A DNA stretch of 64,000 nucleotides from SVTX01 sp045538195 (lineage in GTDB: Bacteria; Bacillota; Clostridia; Oscillospirales; CAG-272), in contig JAZSRA010000130.1 of the NCBI GenBank assembly GCA_045538195.1, forward strand, positions 62,001-126,000, in the 5' to 3' direction. The notes beneath the pieces are model-generated. The model was not told the origin of the DNA. It saw only the letters and a program-made list of their open reading frames with translations, and made no database searches. Position numbers and translations under genes: made by a program. Below, piece by piece: positions 51,331-59,775 of the stretch (positions are counted from its first letter, which is position 1; the number at the start of each line of letters is the position of its first letter).

Positions 51331-53331
51331 TTGATACTCATAGCTTCTGCGGAACAACCGCAAGACCCCGACTCCGCAGAGGAGGAAACACTGTACGTTG
51401 ATACAGAAGAATCCGAATCCGAAACGGATATGATGATCATTGGAGGAATGACCGAGATCCCTTCCGTGGGAGTAAGCACTAACCAGAACCCGTCGGATAT
51501 CCGAGTTAAGGTAGATGTGGAAGGAGGCAGCGGATTTTACATAATTCCAAACGGAGTATACGCCTTTGAAAATGTAGGCAACAACGGGCTTTGGTTGGAT
51601 ATTCAACAAGATAAATATTTACCGGGATATCATATGCAGCAATATGCAGCAAACGGAAATCCTGCCCAAACGTTTGATCGTTCTTGTCTATTTAAGATAA
51701 CAAGAAGAGCCTCAACAAATTCCTACATTATTCGTTCTATGTTGAATAATCGTCTAACGTTTTATTTTTCGGGGAATGAGGTATTGACAAAAGAAATCCC
51801 TGCCAATGATAATGACGTAAGTAATAGCGACACGTTTAAATTGGTATATAATTCACTTCAGGACTGTTTTGTAATTAGACCATATTCAAGCAGTAAAGTT
51901 GTCGCAGCAAATAACACAACTGCGTCGGGAATGGCAGGTGCACCGAATTCGTATCTCATAAAAAGTACAGAAACCGCTTCGGGAAATCAATCCAGGTGGT
52001 ACGTATATCCGTATACAGGAGAAACGCAAAGTGGCGTGATTGCTCATAAAAGCATATCAACCACCAACGGTATAGAAACAGGTACAACGATTTCCATCGC
52101 CTTCAAAACGTGGACAACCGAAATAGGAAAAAACACTCCATATTTAACGGTAAATCCTGCATATACCGATATGGTTACGTCAGCTTGGAATGCAACCACT
52201 TATACATTGACGGTGACACCAACAAAAGCAGGAATGTTTAAGTTGCGAGGAATAATACGTTCAGATGGAACCACAACGGCATTCAGATCATATGCACTGA
52301 CTTATTATGCAATTCCCCCTATCAACGGAAAAACAAGCTTTATTCAAAACACAGGTACTGAAAGATACGTTGACATAGAGGGACCGTCTAAAAATACGGG
52401 GGCAATAATCCAACAATGGCAATTTAACGTTAAGACACAGTCAAAATGGCTGTTTGAAGTACAAAGCTCGGGATATTTCAGAATTAAGTCTCAATACAGC
52501 AATAAATATATCGGCGTTGACTCCACGGATACTACAGTAATACGGCAATACGATACGTCAAGCGATTATACGCTATGGCGATTTGTAGAAACAACGTCGG
52601 GAAATTTCAAACTGATTTGCAAAGCAACAGAGTCAAGCGGAAACGTATTAGCCGTCCCGCTTAATGCTAATAGTAACGGTACAAATCTCACTATGATCTC
52701 ATACACTGATAATACTAATTATAGAGATGAGTGGATAATAAGAGATACGTCTGTCTTACTAGCCATTGACGATACTGATAATGCTAAAAGATACATATAT
52801 TTCACACAGACTCAAACCAATTTAGAAACAAAAAAGAATGGGCGCGCTTCAATTGTGTCAACAGCACGTTATTCAGCTGCAACCGTTGTTGATATGTTGG
52901 ATTATTTACAAAGCTACGATATTTTCATTGTACATACTCACGGAGACCAGACCGGATTTAAGATTTCGAATACCGGGACTAAATTTATACGTGTAAACAA
53001 TTTGGTAGGACAGGACCTATCCAACATTTCTTTTGCATTGTTGCTTACATGTAACACAGGAAAGAATTATAATGCCACAAACATTACCAACAACACTCCA
53101 GTTAATATAGTTGAACAGATGGTTATTTGTGGTGCAGAAACTGTAGTTGGCTTTGATGGCGATACTTGGGTTTCTGACTGTAATGTTTTTGCCCCAGACC
53201 TTACTTATAGATTAGTTAACGAAGGCATGTCAATTGAAGAAGCTATAAAAGATATTAACTATGCATCATACTTAATTGATATGTCACAGATCGCAATTAT
53301 TGCTGGGAATGAAGATAATAAATTAAGATAG
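51331..53331 (+). CDS. Secreted ricin-type lectin / CHAT-like cysteine protease, 5' end disrupted
   Basis: A 666-aa open frame. It begins at a TTG without a ribosome binding site, in the last residues of a signal peptide (LILIASAEQP). An acidic linker (10-60) is followed by a beta-trefoil-like region (about 69-225), an Ig-like segment (about 240-325) and a second beta-trefoil-like region (330-472). The C-terminal domain has FIVHTHGDQTG (His537) and LLLTCNTGKN (Cys574), spaced and framed like the His-Cys dyad of CHAT/caspase-type clan CD peptidases, then a GAETVVGF strand. The predicted role is an extracellular carbohydrate-targeted protease. The missing start makes expression doubtful. A lipoprotein gene follows after 14 bp. 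Confidence 0.65.
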   Translation: MILIASAEQPQDPDSAEEETLYVDTEESESETDMMIIGGMTEIPSVGVSTNQNPSDIRVKVDVEGGSGFYIIPNGVYAFENVGNNGLWLDIQQDKYLPGYHMQQYAANGNPAQTFDRSCLFKITRRASTNSYIIRSMLNNRLTFYFSGNEVLTKEIPANDNDVSNSDTFKLVYNSLQDCFVIRPYSSSKVVAANNTTASGMAGAPNSYLIKSTETASGNQSRWYVYPYTGETQSGVIAHKSISTTNGIETGTTISIAFKTWTTEIGKNTPYLTVNPAYTDMVTSAWNATTYTLTVTPTKAGMFKLRGIIRSDGTTTAFRSYALTYYAIPPINGKTSFIQNTGTERYVDIEGPSKNTGAIIQQWQFNVKTQSKWLFEVQSSGYFRIKSQYSNKYIGVDSTDTTVIRQYDTSSDYTLWRFVETTSGNFKLICKATESSGNVLAVPLNANSNGTNLTMISYTDNTNYRDEWIIRDTSVLLAIDDTDNAKRYIYFTQTQTNLETKKNGRASIVSTARYSAATVVDMLDYLQSYDIFIVHTHGDQTGFKISNTGTKFIRVNNLVGQDLSNISFALLLTCNTGKNYNATNITNNTPVNIVEQMVICGAETVVGFDGDTWVSDCNVFAPDLTYRLVNEGMSIEEAIKDINYASYLIDMSQIAIIAGNEDNKLR

Positions 53332-53345
53332 GGGGCAACAATTTG

Positions 53346-54272
53346 ATGAAAAGAGCTATTGCAATTATTCTTACAATTTTATTTCTTACAAGCTGCAATA
53401 TTCTGAGTTGTAGTGAAGATTCCGATGTGTCCCAACAGGAATCCGAAGCACCAATAAATATGTATAACTCACTAATAGCAGATACAATTACCGATGGAAT
53501 AATAACAGATATGGAGGTTGATTATTGGAACGGAATATCTTGTCACAAAGATAATATGATAGATAAAACAATTTTCTTTGACGGCGTAGAGTATAACTGC
53601 TCATACCAAACTTCCATTATAAACAGGATGAATTCATATACAACGGATAAGTATAGAAGCAAAGATGGCGTAGAATTTGGTGTGCGAAGCGATACGAACG
53701 ATCTTGTAAGTATCTTCTTCCGATCAAGTGAGGCATTCCGCATTCGCGAGTCAGCTCTGCCAGAGACACAACTTCCATATGAAACATTAATATCAATAGC
53801 AACAAGCATTGCAAGCAAAAGTGTTAATGATCTCTCCGAATACTCATTGGTAGTAGGAGATTCCGCAACATATACCTATACGGTAACTGGGGCAAAGCGT
53901 GAGATGATATGTTATCCGATTACTTATGTCAAAAACATAAACGGCTATCCTTCCTCCGACTATATAACAATAGTTATTACTAACAAAGGCAGTTTATCGG
54001 CAATACACTTAGGAGATATCAACGCATTTGAAAATATTCCCCTTGATTTTGAATCAACAACTGTTACTAATAGTATATCAAACAAGCTTGATTCTATTTA
54101 TATCGAACATCAAATCAAAGGCTTTAATATCGGCGAGCAGCGAATAGTTTGTACACCAAATAGAGAAATCTGTATTCTATCATACGTATCTGTTCAATTA
54201 AAGAATGAATCCGGCGCGGAAATTGATACCAAGGTAGCTCTCCTTACTGTTATTGGACATAAAAGCGAATAG
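53346..54272 (+). CDS. Uncharacterised lipoprotein
   Basis: A 308-aa lipoprotein with signal MKRAIAIILTILFLTSC (lipobox LTSC, Cys17). The mature part is acidic at first, then about 260 residues of mixed strands that I do not recognise. The ATG at 53346 lies ten nt after GGGGG; the TTG one codon earlier is possible. It starts just after the ricin/CHAT-like gene and is likely co-transcribed, so it may be a partner, substrate or immunity-type inhibitor. That is inference from position alone. Confidence 0.65.
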   Translation: MKRAIAIILTILFLTSCNILSCSEDSDVSQQESEAPINMYNSLIADTITDGIITDMEVDYWNGISCHKDNMIDKTIFFDGVEYNCSYQTSIINRMNSYTTDKYRSKDGVEFGVRSDTNDLVSIFFRSSEAFRIRESALPETQLPYETLISIATSIASKSVNDLSEYSLVVGDSATYTYTVTGAKREMICYPITYVKNINGYPSSDYITIVITNKGSLSAIHLGDINAFENIPLDFESTTVTNSISNKLDSIYIEHQIKGFNIGEQRIVCTPNREICILSYVSVQLKNESGAEIDTKVALLTVIGHKSE

Positions 54273-54322
54273 TTATTTATCTGATAATTCCAATAAATAT
54301 CGATGTTCTTCATCATAAAATT

Positions 54323-54351
54323 CCTCCTATGGTAGATTCTACCATAGGAGG
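54323..54351. terminator. Terminator between the lipoprotein and rarA
   Basis: A 14-bp stem (CCTCCTATGGTAGA / TCTACCATAGGAGG) followed by TTGTTTTT on the plus strand. AATTTTA follows on the other strand, so it may serve rarA too. Confidence 0.85.
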
Positions 54352-54410
54352 TTGTTTTTATCATTTTTAACAGACTTATGCAAAATCCAAGTCGGAATAT
54401 TTTGCTTTAA

Positions 54411-55628
54411 TTATTTCCCTTTTATCTTTTTCCAATACTCCTCGGCGGCTTTTTCGTTCTTATTGTCACCGAAGACGTAATATTTCCTGTTTTTAAGGTC
54501 ATCGGGGAGATACTGCTGCTCAACGTATCGGTTTGGATAATCGTGGGGGTATTTATAGCCCTTGAAAAGCGGACTTTGAAGATGCACAGGGGGCGTCAGA
54601 CCTTTACCCGCGCGGACGTCTTCAAGGGCGGCATCGACCGCCAAATGCTGTGTATTTGACTTTGGCATAGTCGCAAGCAAAATAGCGGCGTGCCCGAGGG
54701 ATATTCTTGCCTCGGGAAGTCCAAGCTCCCGAGCCGAATCACAGCACGCCTTGACGATAACGGGTGCCATAGGATAAGCGAGACCTATATCCTCGCTTGC
54801 TATGACCTGCAAGCGACGGCAAAGCGAGATAATATCGCCCTGCTCCACCATTTTCGCGACGTAAAACGCCGCCGCATCGGGGTCAGAGCCGCGTATCGAC
54901 TTTTGCAGACATCCAAGCATATCGTAGTGAACGTCGTCGTTATAGTTTCCGATACCGTAGTTAAATTGATCGGCATCGGCAGGAGTTATCTCGTTTTCAG
55001 CCGCAAAGAAGGCGTTTTCAAAAAGTCCGATGGAGCGGCGAACGTCACCGCCTGCCGCCTTGGCGATATACTCAGCGGTTGCTTGTGAGACCGTTTTTTC
55101 GGTCTCGTTTTCTTTATTTAGATAGTCAAGCGCCTTGTAAAGCATCTTGGCGCACTCGCTGGGTTCTACGGTCTTGAACTCAAAGAGCGACGAACGCGAA
55201 ATGATAGCGTTATAAATATAAAAATGAGGGTTTTCGGTGGTGGACGCAATAAGCGTAACTCTGCCGTCCTCTATGTATTCAAGCAAAGCCTGCTGCTGTT
55301 TTCGGTTAAAATACTGTATCTCGTCGATGTAAAGCAGCGTTCCGTTTGAGCCGAAAAGGCTTTGGGAGGATGCCAGAACCTCCTTGACGTCGGCGGTGGA
55401 TGCGCTGGTGGCATTGAGTTTGTGGAACTCCATTCCCGACTGCTTTGCTATAATCGACGCGGCAGTAGTCTTGCCCGTGCCTGGGGGTCCGAAGAAGATC
55501 ATATTCGTGATCCTACCGCCCTCCATCATACGACGGATGACACCGCGTTCGCCAAACAGATGCTTCTGTCCCGCTATGTCGTCTATTGTCTGCGGACGCA
55601 AAATGTCCGCCAGCTGTGCGTTTCTCAT
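54411..55628 (-). CDS. rarA: RarA/MgsA family AAA+ recombination factor
   Basis: A 405-aa AAA+ ATPase acting at stalled replication forks. It starts MRNAQLADILRPQTIDDIAGQ, with Walker A FGPPGTGKTT, Walker B YIDEIQYF and sensor TTENPHF. The C-terminal tetramerisation region (SLCRRLQVIASEDIGLAYP, YKYPHDYPN) is complete. I take the ATG at 55628 behind AAAGGG; nine upstream codons overlap the end of cysK. It begins 19 bp after the cysK stop and shares its transcript. Confidence 0.92.
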   Translation of the reverse strand: MRNAQLADILRPQTIDDIAGQKHLFGERGVIRRMMEGGRITNMIFFGPPGTGKTTAASIIAKQSGMEFHKLNATSASTADVKEVLASSQSLFGSNGTLLYIDEIQYFNRKQQQALLEYIEDGRVTLIASTTENPHFYIYNAIISRSSLFEFKTVEPSECAKMLYKALDYLNKENETEKTVSQATAEYIAKAAGGDVRRSIGLFENAFFAAENEITPADADQFNYGIGNYNDDVHYDMLGCLQKSIRGSDPDAAAFYVAKMVEQGDIISLCRRLQVIASEDIGLAYPMAPVIVKACCDSARELGLPEARISLGHAAILLATMPKSNTQHLAVDAALEDVRAGKGLTPPVHLQSPLFKGYKYPHDYPNRYVEQQYLPDDLKNRKYYVFGDNKNEKAAEEYWKKIKGK

Positions 55629-55647
55629 TATTTTTCCCTTTATTTTC

Positions 55648-56571
55648 TTATTCAAACAGTCCCGACGAGAGGTATCTCTCTCCCGTGTCGGGCAATATTA
55701 CAACTATCGTTTTTCCTTTGCTTTCGGGTCGCTCGGCTATCTTTTTTGCCGCGGCAAGAGCCGCGCCGGATGATATACCCACCAAAAGCCCTTCGGTTTT
55801 TGCTATCTCACGGGCACAGTCATAGGCTTCGTCGTCGGTAACGGTCACTATCTCGTCGATGACCGAAAGATCAAGTATGTCGGGCTTAAATCCCGCTCCG
55901 ATTCCTTGAATTTTGTGCGGACCCGATCTGCCCTCGGTCAGATATGGCGAGGATTCAGGCTCAACGGCGATAACCTTGATGTTAGGGTTCTTTTCCTTTA
56001 AATATCTACCCGTGCCGCTGACGGTTCCACCCGTTCCCGCACAGGAGAGGAAAATATCGACCTTGCCTTTGGTGTCGCTCCATATTTCGGGACCCGTGGT
56101 CTTATAGTGGGCGTCGGGATTTGCGGGATTTGTAAACTGCCCCGCAATAATTGCGCCTCTAATGCTTTTAGCAAGCTCCTCCGCCTTATCAATAGCACCC
56201 TGCATACCAAGCTTTCCGTCGGTAAGCACGAGTTCTGCTCCGTAAGCGGTCATAAGCATCCTGCGTTCAAGCGACATAGTATCGGGCATAACTATTATCG
56301 CTTTATATCCCTTTGCCGCGCATATAGCCGCAAGTCCGATTCCGGTATTGCCAGAGGTAGGCTCGATAAGAGTGCTGTCTTTATTCAGTCTGCCTTCTTT
56401 TTCGTACTGCTCTATCATTTCAAGCGCTACTCTGTCCTTGACCGAGCCAGCGGGATTGAAAAACTCTATCTTCGCGAGTATTCTGGAATGCTTGGCATAT
56501 TTGTTTTCAAGCTTGACAAGCTCAATTAAAGGAGTTTTTCCTATAAGCTCGGTTATTGAATTGTATATCAC
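55648..56571 (-). CDS. cysK: Cysteine synthase A, O-acetylserine sulfhydrylase
   Basis: A 307-aa PLP enzyme making cysteine from O-acetylserine and sulfide. The PLP lysine is in NPAGSVKDRVAL (Lys45 region), the substrate loop is PTSGNTGIGLA, and the phosphate loop is GTGGTVSGTGRYLK. The start is GTG behind AAAGGTGG. It heads a two-gene unit with rarA from a promoter at 56605-56633. No serine acetyltransferase gene is in the window. Confidence 0.95.
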   Translation of the reverse strand: MIYNSITELIGKTPLIELVKLENKYAKHSRILAKIEFFNPAGSVKDRVALEMIEQYEKEGRLNKDSTLIEPTSGNTGIGLAAICAAKGYKAIIVMPDTMSLERRMLMTAYGAELVLTDGKLGMQGAIDKAEELAKSIRGAIIAGQFTNPANPDAHYKTTGPEIWSDTKGKVDIFLSCAGTGGTVSGTGRYLKEKNPNIKVIAVEPESSPYLTEGRSGPHKIQGIGAGFKPDILDLSVIDEIVTVTDDEAYDCAREIAKTEGLLVGISSGAALAAAKKIAERPESKGKTIVVILPDTGERYLSSGLFE

Positions 56572-56604
56572 GAGATCGCCACCTTTTCGTATAACGTATA
56601 AATC

Positions 56605-56633
56605 ATTATATCATATTTGATGCCTAAAATCAA
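56605..56633 (-). promoter_or_regulatory. Sigma-A promoter for cysK-rarA
   Basis: On the minus strand, TTGATT (56628-56633), a 17-bp spacer ending TATGA, and TATAAT (56605-56610). The 480-bp stretch 56572-57051 holds this promoter, a lipoprotein pseudogene fragment, a terminator and the feoA control region. Confidence 0.75.
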
Positions 56634-56663
56634 CAATCGTGTAACAATTTCTCAAAAAATCTC

Positions 56664-56691
56664 TTGCAAAAACGCAAGTATGTGATATAAT
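56664..56691 (+). promoter_or_regulatory. Promoter of the lipoprotein pseudogene fragment
   Basis: TTGCAA (56664-56669), a 16-bp spacer ending TGTGA, and TATAAT (56686-56691). The expected -10 to start distance leads to an AGGAGG site and the ATG at 56728. Confidence 0.6.
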
Positions 56692-56727
56692 TTATATATA
56701 ATCTAATAGTCCAATCAGGAGGAGACT

Positions 56728-56833
56728 ATGAAACGTGTATTTAAACAGATTTCTATAATCTTATCCTTAATTTATAACACTTTTGGCATTTGCTTCATGT
56801 GATTATACTGCTGGGAGAGCTTTTCTGTGCTGA
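56728..56833 (+). pseudogene. Frameshifted lipoprotein signal-peptide remnant
   Basis: AGGAGGAG precedes an ATG encoding MKRVFKQISIILSLI, the start of a lipoprotein signal. The matching end, TLLAFASCDYTAG with lipobox AFASC, is in another frame from 56777 and stops at TGA 56831-56833. One small indel near 56770-56777 would join them into a classic signal with Cys. The rest of the gene is gone; a terminator follows. Confidence 0.6.
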
Positions 56834-56869
56834 GCTTTCAAAGGTCTTGCATTGACAAAATGCACAACA

Positions 56870-56900
56870 AACAAGCGGCTGATAAATTCAGTCGCTTGTT
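56870..56900 (+). terminator. Terminator after the lipoprotein remnant
   Basis: A 13-bp stem (AACAAGCGGCTGA / TCAGTCGCTTGTT, one G-T pair) with a 5-nt loop, then ATTTTT. Confidence 0.8.
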
Positions 56901-56936
56901 ATTTTTGACAAAAAATAAATAATTTGCAATTTATTC

Positions 56937-56964
56937 TTGACAAATCAACTTATTGTGCTATAAT
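56937..56964 (+). promoter_or_regulatory. Sigma-A promoter for feoA
   Basis: TTGACA (56937-56942), a 16-bp spacer and TATAAT (56959-56964). An operator-like palindrome lies directly downstream. Confidence 0.8.
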
Positions 56965-56972
56965 AGTATGTA

Positions 56973-56988
56973 GTTAGCAGACGCTAAC
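56973..56988. promoter_or_regulatory. Palindromic operator 1 of the feo cluster
   Basis: GTTAGC-AGAC-GCTAAC: a perfect 6-bp inverted repeat with a 4-nt spacer at the expected transcription start of feoA. The same arms recur before feoB. The GTTAG/CTAAC core resembles DtxR/IdeR/MntR-type iron or manganese operators. Confidence 0.65.
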
Positions 56989-57051
56989 CGCATGAATGTT
57001 TTTGTAAAAATTAACAAAAGCCTTCAATATTCTTGATTATAGGAGTCGGTC

Positions 57052-57264
57052 ATGAATTTACGCAACGCTGAAGAAGGAAAAGAATACATCATCAAGCAGA
57101 TACTTACAGATGATGAGGAGCTTGACGCGTTTCTCTTTTCGCTTGGTTGCTACGTTGGAGAGCCTATCACGGTCATTTCCCACTTAAAGAGCAGTTGCGT
57201 CGTCTCTATCAAAGACGGCCGTTACAATATCGACAAGGAACTTGCAGAAGCTATTATCGTTTGA
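57052..57264 (+). CDS. feoA: Ferrous iron transport protein FeoA
   Basis: A 70-aa cytoplasmic SH3-like protein working with FeoB. It starts MNLRNAEEGKEYIIKQI; LFSLGCYVGEPITVISH and the closing NIDKELAEAIIV fit the family. The start follows AGGAG. It is separated from feoB by a terminator and a second operator, so FeoA may be made in excess of FeoB. Confidence 0.9.
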   Translation: MNLRNAEEGKEYIIKQILTDDEELDAFLFSLGCYVGEPITVISHLKSSCVVSIKDGRYNIDKELAEAIIV

Positions 57265-57276
57265 TCCTTTCCCCCC

Positions 57277-57302
57277 AAAAAATAATCTTCGGATTATTTT
57301 TT
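57277..57302 (+). terminator. UUCG-loop terminator between feoA and feoB
   Basis: AAAAAATAATC / GATTATTTTTT closing on a TTCG tetraloop, 12 bp past the feoA stop, with T's within the stem's right arm. It looks like a partial or full stop between feoA and feoB. Confidence 0.75.
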
Positions 57303-57310
57303 TAGCCGAG

Positions 57311-57328
57311 AGTTAGCCTCTGCTAACT
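57311..57328. promoter_or_regulatory. Palindromic operator 2 of the feo cluster
   Basis: AGTTAGC-CTCT-GCTAACT: a perfect 7-bp inverted repeat with a 4-nt spacer, sharing its core arms with the site before feoA. It lies 62 bp upstream of feoB. No good promoter for feoB was found beside it. Confidence 0.65.
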
Positions 57329-57341
57329 TTATCTGGTTTTT

Positions 57342-57357
57342 AACAGCCTCGGCTGTT
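57342..57357. repeat. Inverted repeat before feoB
   Basis: AACAGCC / GGCTGTT with a TC spacer, 33 bp before the feoB start. It may be an additional binding site or leader hairpin. Confidence 0.35.
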
Positions 57358-57390
57358 CAAATATACTTACATATCTCAAAGGAGTAAAAA

Positions 57391-59727
57391 ATGAGAATTG
57401 CACTGACGGGAAATCCCAACAGCGGTAAAACAACTATGTATAACGCCCTTACAGGACGTAGCGAAAAGGTCGGTAACTGGGCAGGCGTTACCGTTGATAA
57501 GAAAGAGCATGCAATTAAAAAGAAATTCTGTAACAACAATGACGCTATCATTGCGGTAGACCTTCCCGGTGCCTATTCAATGTCTCCTTTCACCAGTGAG
57601 GAAAGCATCACAAGCTCTTACGTTAAGCACGAAAAGCCCGACGCGATCATCAATATCGTCGACGCTACTAACCTCAGCAGAAGCTTGTTCTTCACTACTC
57701 AGCTCCTTGAGCTTGGCATCCCTGTAGTAGTAGCACTAAACAAGACCGACGCAAACACCAAGAAGGAAAACAAGATCGATACTAAAGCTCTTTCCGAAAA
57801 GCTTGGATGTCCCGTTCTTGAAACGGTATCTACGTCGGGCAAGGGTCTTAAAGAGGTCATAGATGCAGCTGTATCGGTCATTGGCAAGGGTCAGGTCCCT
57901 CCTTACCTTCAGGGTGATATAGACCTTAGTGATAAGGCTGTAGTTGAGCAGGCTGACAGACAGAGATTCGAATTTGTAAATAAGATCGTTAAAGAGGTCG
58001 AGACAAGAAAGGTTCTCACAAAGAACAAGAACGCTCAGGATAAGATCGATAAGATACTCACAAATAAATGGCTCGGTATTCCGATCTTCGTGGTTGTTAT
58101 GTTCCTTGTGTTCCAGATCTCCCAGGTTTGGGTTGGTCCTGCCATCGCAGAAGGATACGTATTCGAAAGAGACGACAAAATATCTATCAACTATAACGGA
58201 ACCGATATGGAATTCGTTATGCAGGACGATGAAGACGAAAACTCCGCTGCAACCGAATTAGAGGCCGAAGCGCTTGAGAGTGATTCTCCTCTCGTAGGCA
58301 ATTGGGAGTGCGAGGCATCTAACACCCAGCTTTCCTTCAATCCCGACGGAACCTTTGTAATCGTAGATGCAGACAAAAATACCGTTGGCGGTGAATACTC
58401 TTTCGAAGAAGACGAACTTGCAATGAACATCGGCGACGAAGAGCTTGAGGCCTCCTTCGATCCTAATGATATCGAGATCCCCGGTCTCGTAACTCTCATT
58501 GAAACTTTCGGCGAATGGGTAGCGGGACTTATGAAAAATGCCAATCCCCTCCTTACCTCCATTGTTGTTGACGGTATCATCGGCGGTGTAGGTGCAGTTG
58601 TCGGATTTCTCCCTCTCGTTATGGTCATGTACTTCCTTATTGCTCTCCTTGAGGATTGCGGATATATGGCTCGTGCAACCGTCGTTCTCGACCCCATTTT
58701 CAAGAAGGTCGGTCTTTCGGGTAAGTCTGTAATTCCCTTCGTTATCGGTACGGGATGTGCTATCCCCGGAGTTATGGCTTGTCGAACCATTAGAAATGAG
58801 CGTGAGCGCAGAGCAACCGCTATGCTCGCTCCCTTTATGCCTTGCGGCGCAAAGCTTCCCGTTATCGCACTTTTTGCGGGTGCATTCTTCAATGAAAGCC
58901 GTTGGGTAGGTGTATCGATGTATTTCATCGGTATCATAATCATCCTCCTTTGTGCGCTTCTCATTAATAAGCTTACCGGTCATAAGGTAAGGAAGTCCTT
59001 CTTCATCATAGAGCTTCCCGAATACAAGGCTCCTTCCTTTGGAAAAGCTTGCATATCTATGCTTCAGCGCGGTTGGTCTTACATAAAGAAGGCAGGTACT
59101 ATTATTCTCGTTTGTAACTTCGTCGTTCAGCTGATGCAGAGCTTCACCTGGACCTTCCAGATCGCAGAAAACGCAAGTGATTCTATCCTTGCTTCCATCG
59201 CAACTCCCTTTGCATACGTGTTCGCACCTATCGTCGGTGTTGTAGCTTGGCAGCTTGCTGCAGCAGCTATTACCGGATTTATCGCTAAGGAAAACGTAGT
59301 TGGTACTCTTGCTGTATGTTTCGTAGGACTTGAGAACCTTATTGACGTCGATGCTCTTATGGAGGGAGTTTCCTCCGGTGCGGGTGCTGAAGCGGCAACG
59401 GTTATGGCGATCACCAAGGTAGCGGCTCTCGCTTACCTTATGTTTAATCTCTTTACTCCTCCTTGCTTCGCGGCAATCGGTGCTATGAACTCCGAGATCA
59501 AGAGCAGAAAATGGTTCTGGGCAGGAATAGGACTTCAGTTTGCGGTTGGTTACACTATCGGCTTCCTCACCTTCTTCTTCGGATCCCTCTTCTCAGGAGC
59601 AGGCTTTGGAGCAATCTGGATGCCTATCGTAGGTTGGGCGTTTGTAGCAATATTTGCAGCAGTTCTGACCATACTTATCATCAGAAAAAACAAGCAGATC
59701 AAGGCTGAATACGCTCTCAAGGCTTAA
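57391..59727 (+). CDS. feoB: Ferrous iron transporter FeoB with an inserted extracytoplasmic domain
   Basis: A 778-aa Fe(II) transporter. The N-terminal G domain has GNPNSGKTT (7-15), DLPG (57-60) and NKTD (117-120), followed by a GDI-like helical part (about 165-225). The membrane core has Gate motifs (PFVIGTGCAIPGVMACR near 449-465; CGAKLPVIALFAG near 485-497) and the C-terminal NLFTPPCFAAIGAM. Between helix 1 (228-247) and the conserved LIETFGEW/VDGIIGGVG segment there is an extra stretch (about 252-368). It has an acidic linker and a short beta domain (about 299-348, GNWECE, LSFNPDGTFVIV, GGEYSFEEDELAM) resembling DUF5640/lipocalin-like folds. The start follows AAAGGAG. Confidence 0.93.
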   Translation: MRIALTGNPNSGKTTMYNALTGRSEKVGNWAGVTVDKKEHAIKKKFCNNNDAIIAVDLPGAYSMSPFTSEESITSSYVKHEKPDAIINIVDATNLSRSLFFTTQLLELGIPVVVALNKTDANTKKENKIDTKALSEKLGCPVLETVSTSGKGLKEVIDAAVSVIGKGQVPPYLQGDIDLSDKAVVEQADRQRFEFVNKIVKEVETRKVLTKNKNAQDKIDKILTNKWLGIPIFVVVMFLVFQISQVWVGPAIAEGYVFERDDKISINYNGTDMEFVMQDDEDENSAATELEAEALESDSPLVGNWECEASNTQLSFNPDGTFVIVDADKNTVGGEYSFEEDELAMNIGDEELEASFDPNDIEIPGLVTLIETFGEWVAGLMKNANPLLTSIVVDGIIGGVGAVVGFLPLVMVMYFLIALLEDCGYMARATVVLDPIFKKVGLSGKSVIPFVIGTGCAIPGVMACRTIRNERERRATAMLAPFMPCGAKLPVIALFAGAFFNESRWVGVSMYFIGIIIILLCALLINKLTGHKVRKSFFIIELPEYKAPSFGKACISMLQRGWSYIKKAGTIILVCNFVVQLMQSFTWTFQIAENASDSILASIATPFAYVFAPIVGVVAWQLAAAAITGFIAKENVVGTLAVCFVGLENLIDVDALMEGVSSGAGAEAATVMAITKVAALAYLMFNLFTPPCFAAIGAMNSEIKSRKWFWAGIGLQFAVGYTIGFLTFFFGSLFSGAGFGAIWMPIVGWAFVAIFAAVLTILIIRKNKQIKAEYALKA

Positions 59728-59775
59728 TGTCTTAAGCATTTTATAAAAAACCAATTTTTATGAAAGGAGAAAAAA

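Noticed and set aside
51133..51609. Minus-strand frame of 158 codons across the broken ricin/CHAT-like start
   Set aside because: It runs through the plus-strand promoter and ribosome binding site and has no ribosome binding site of its own or recognisable domain.
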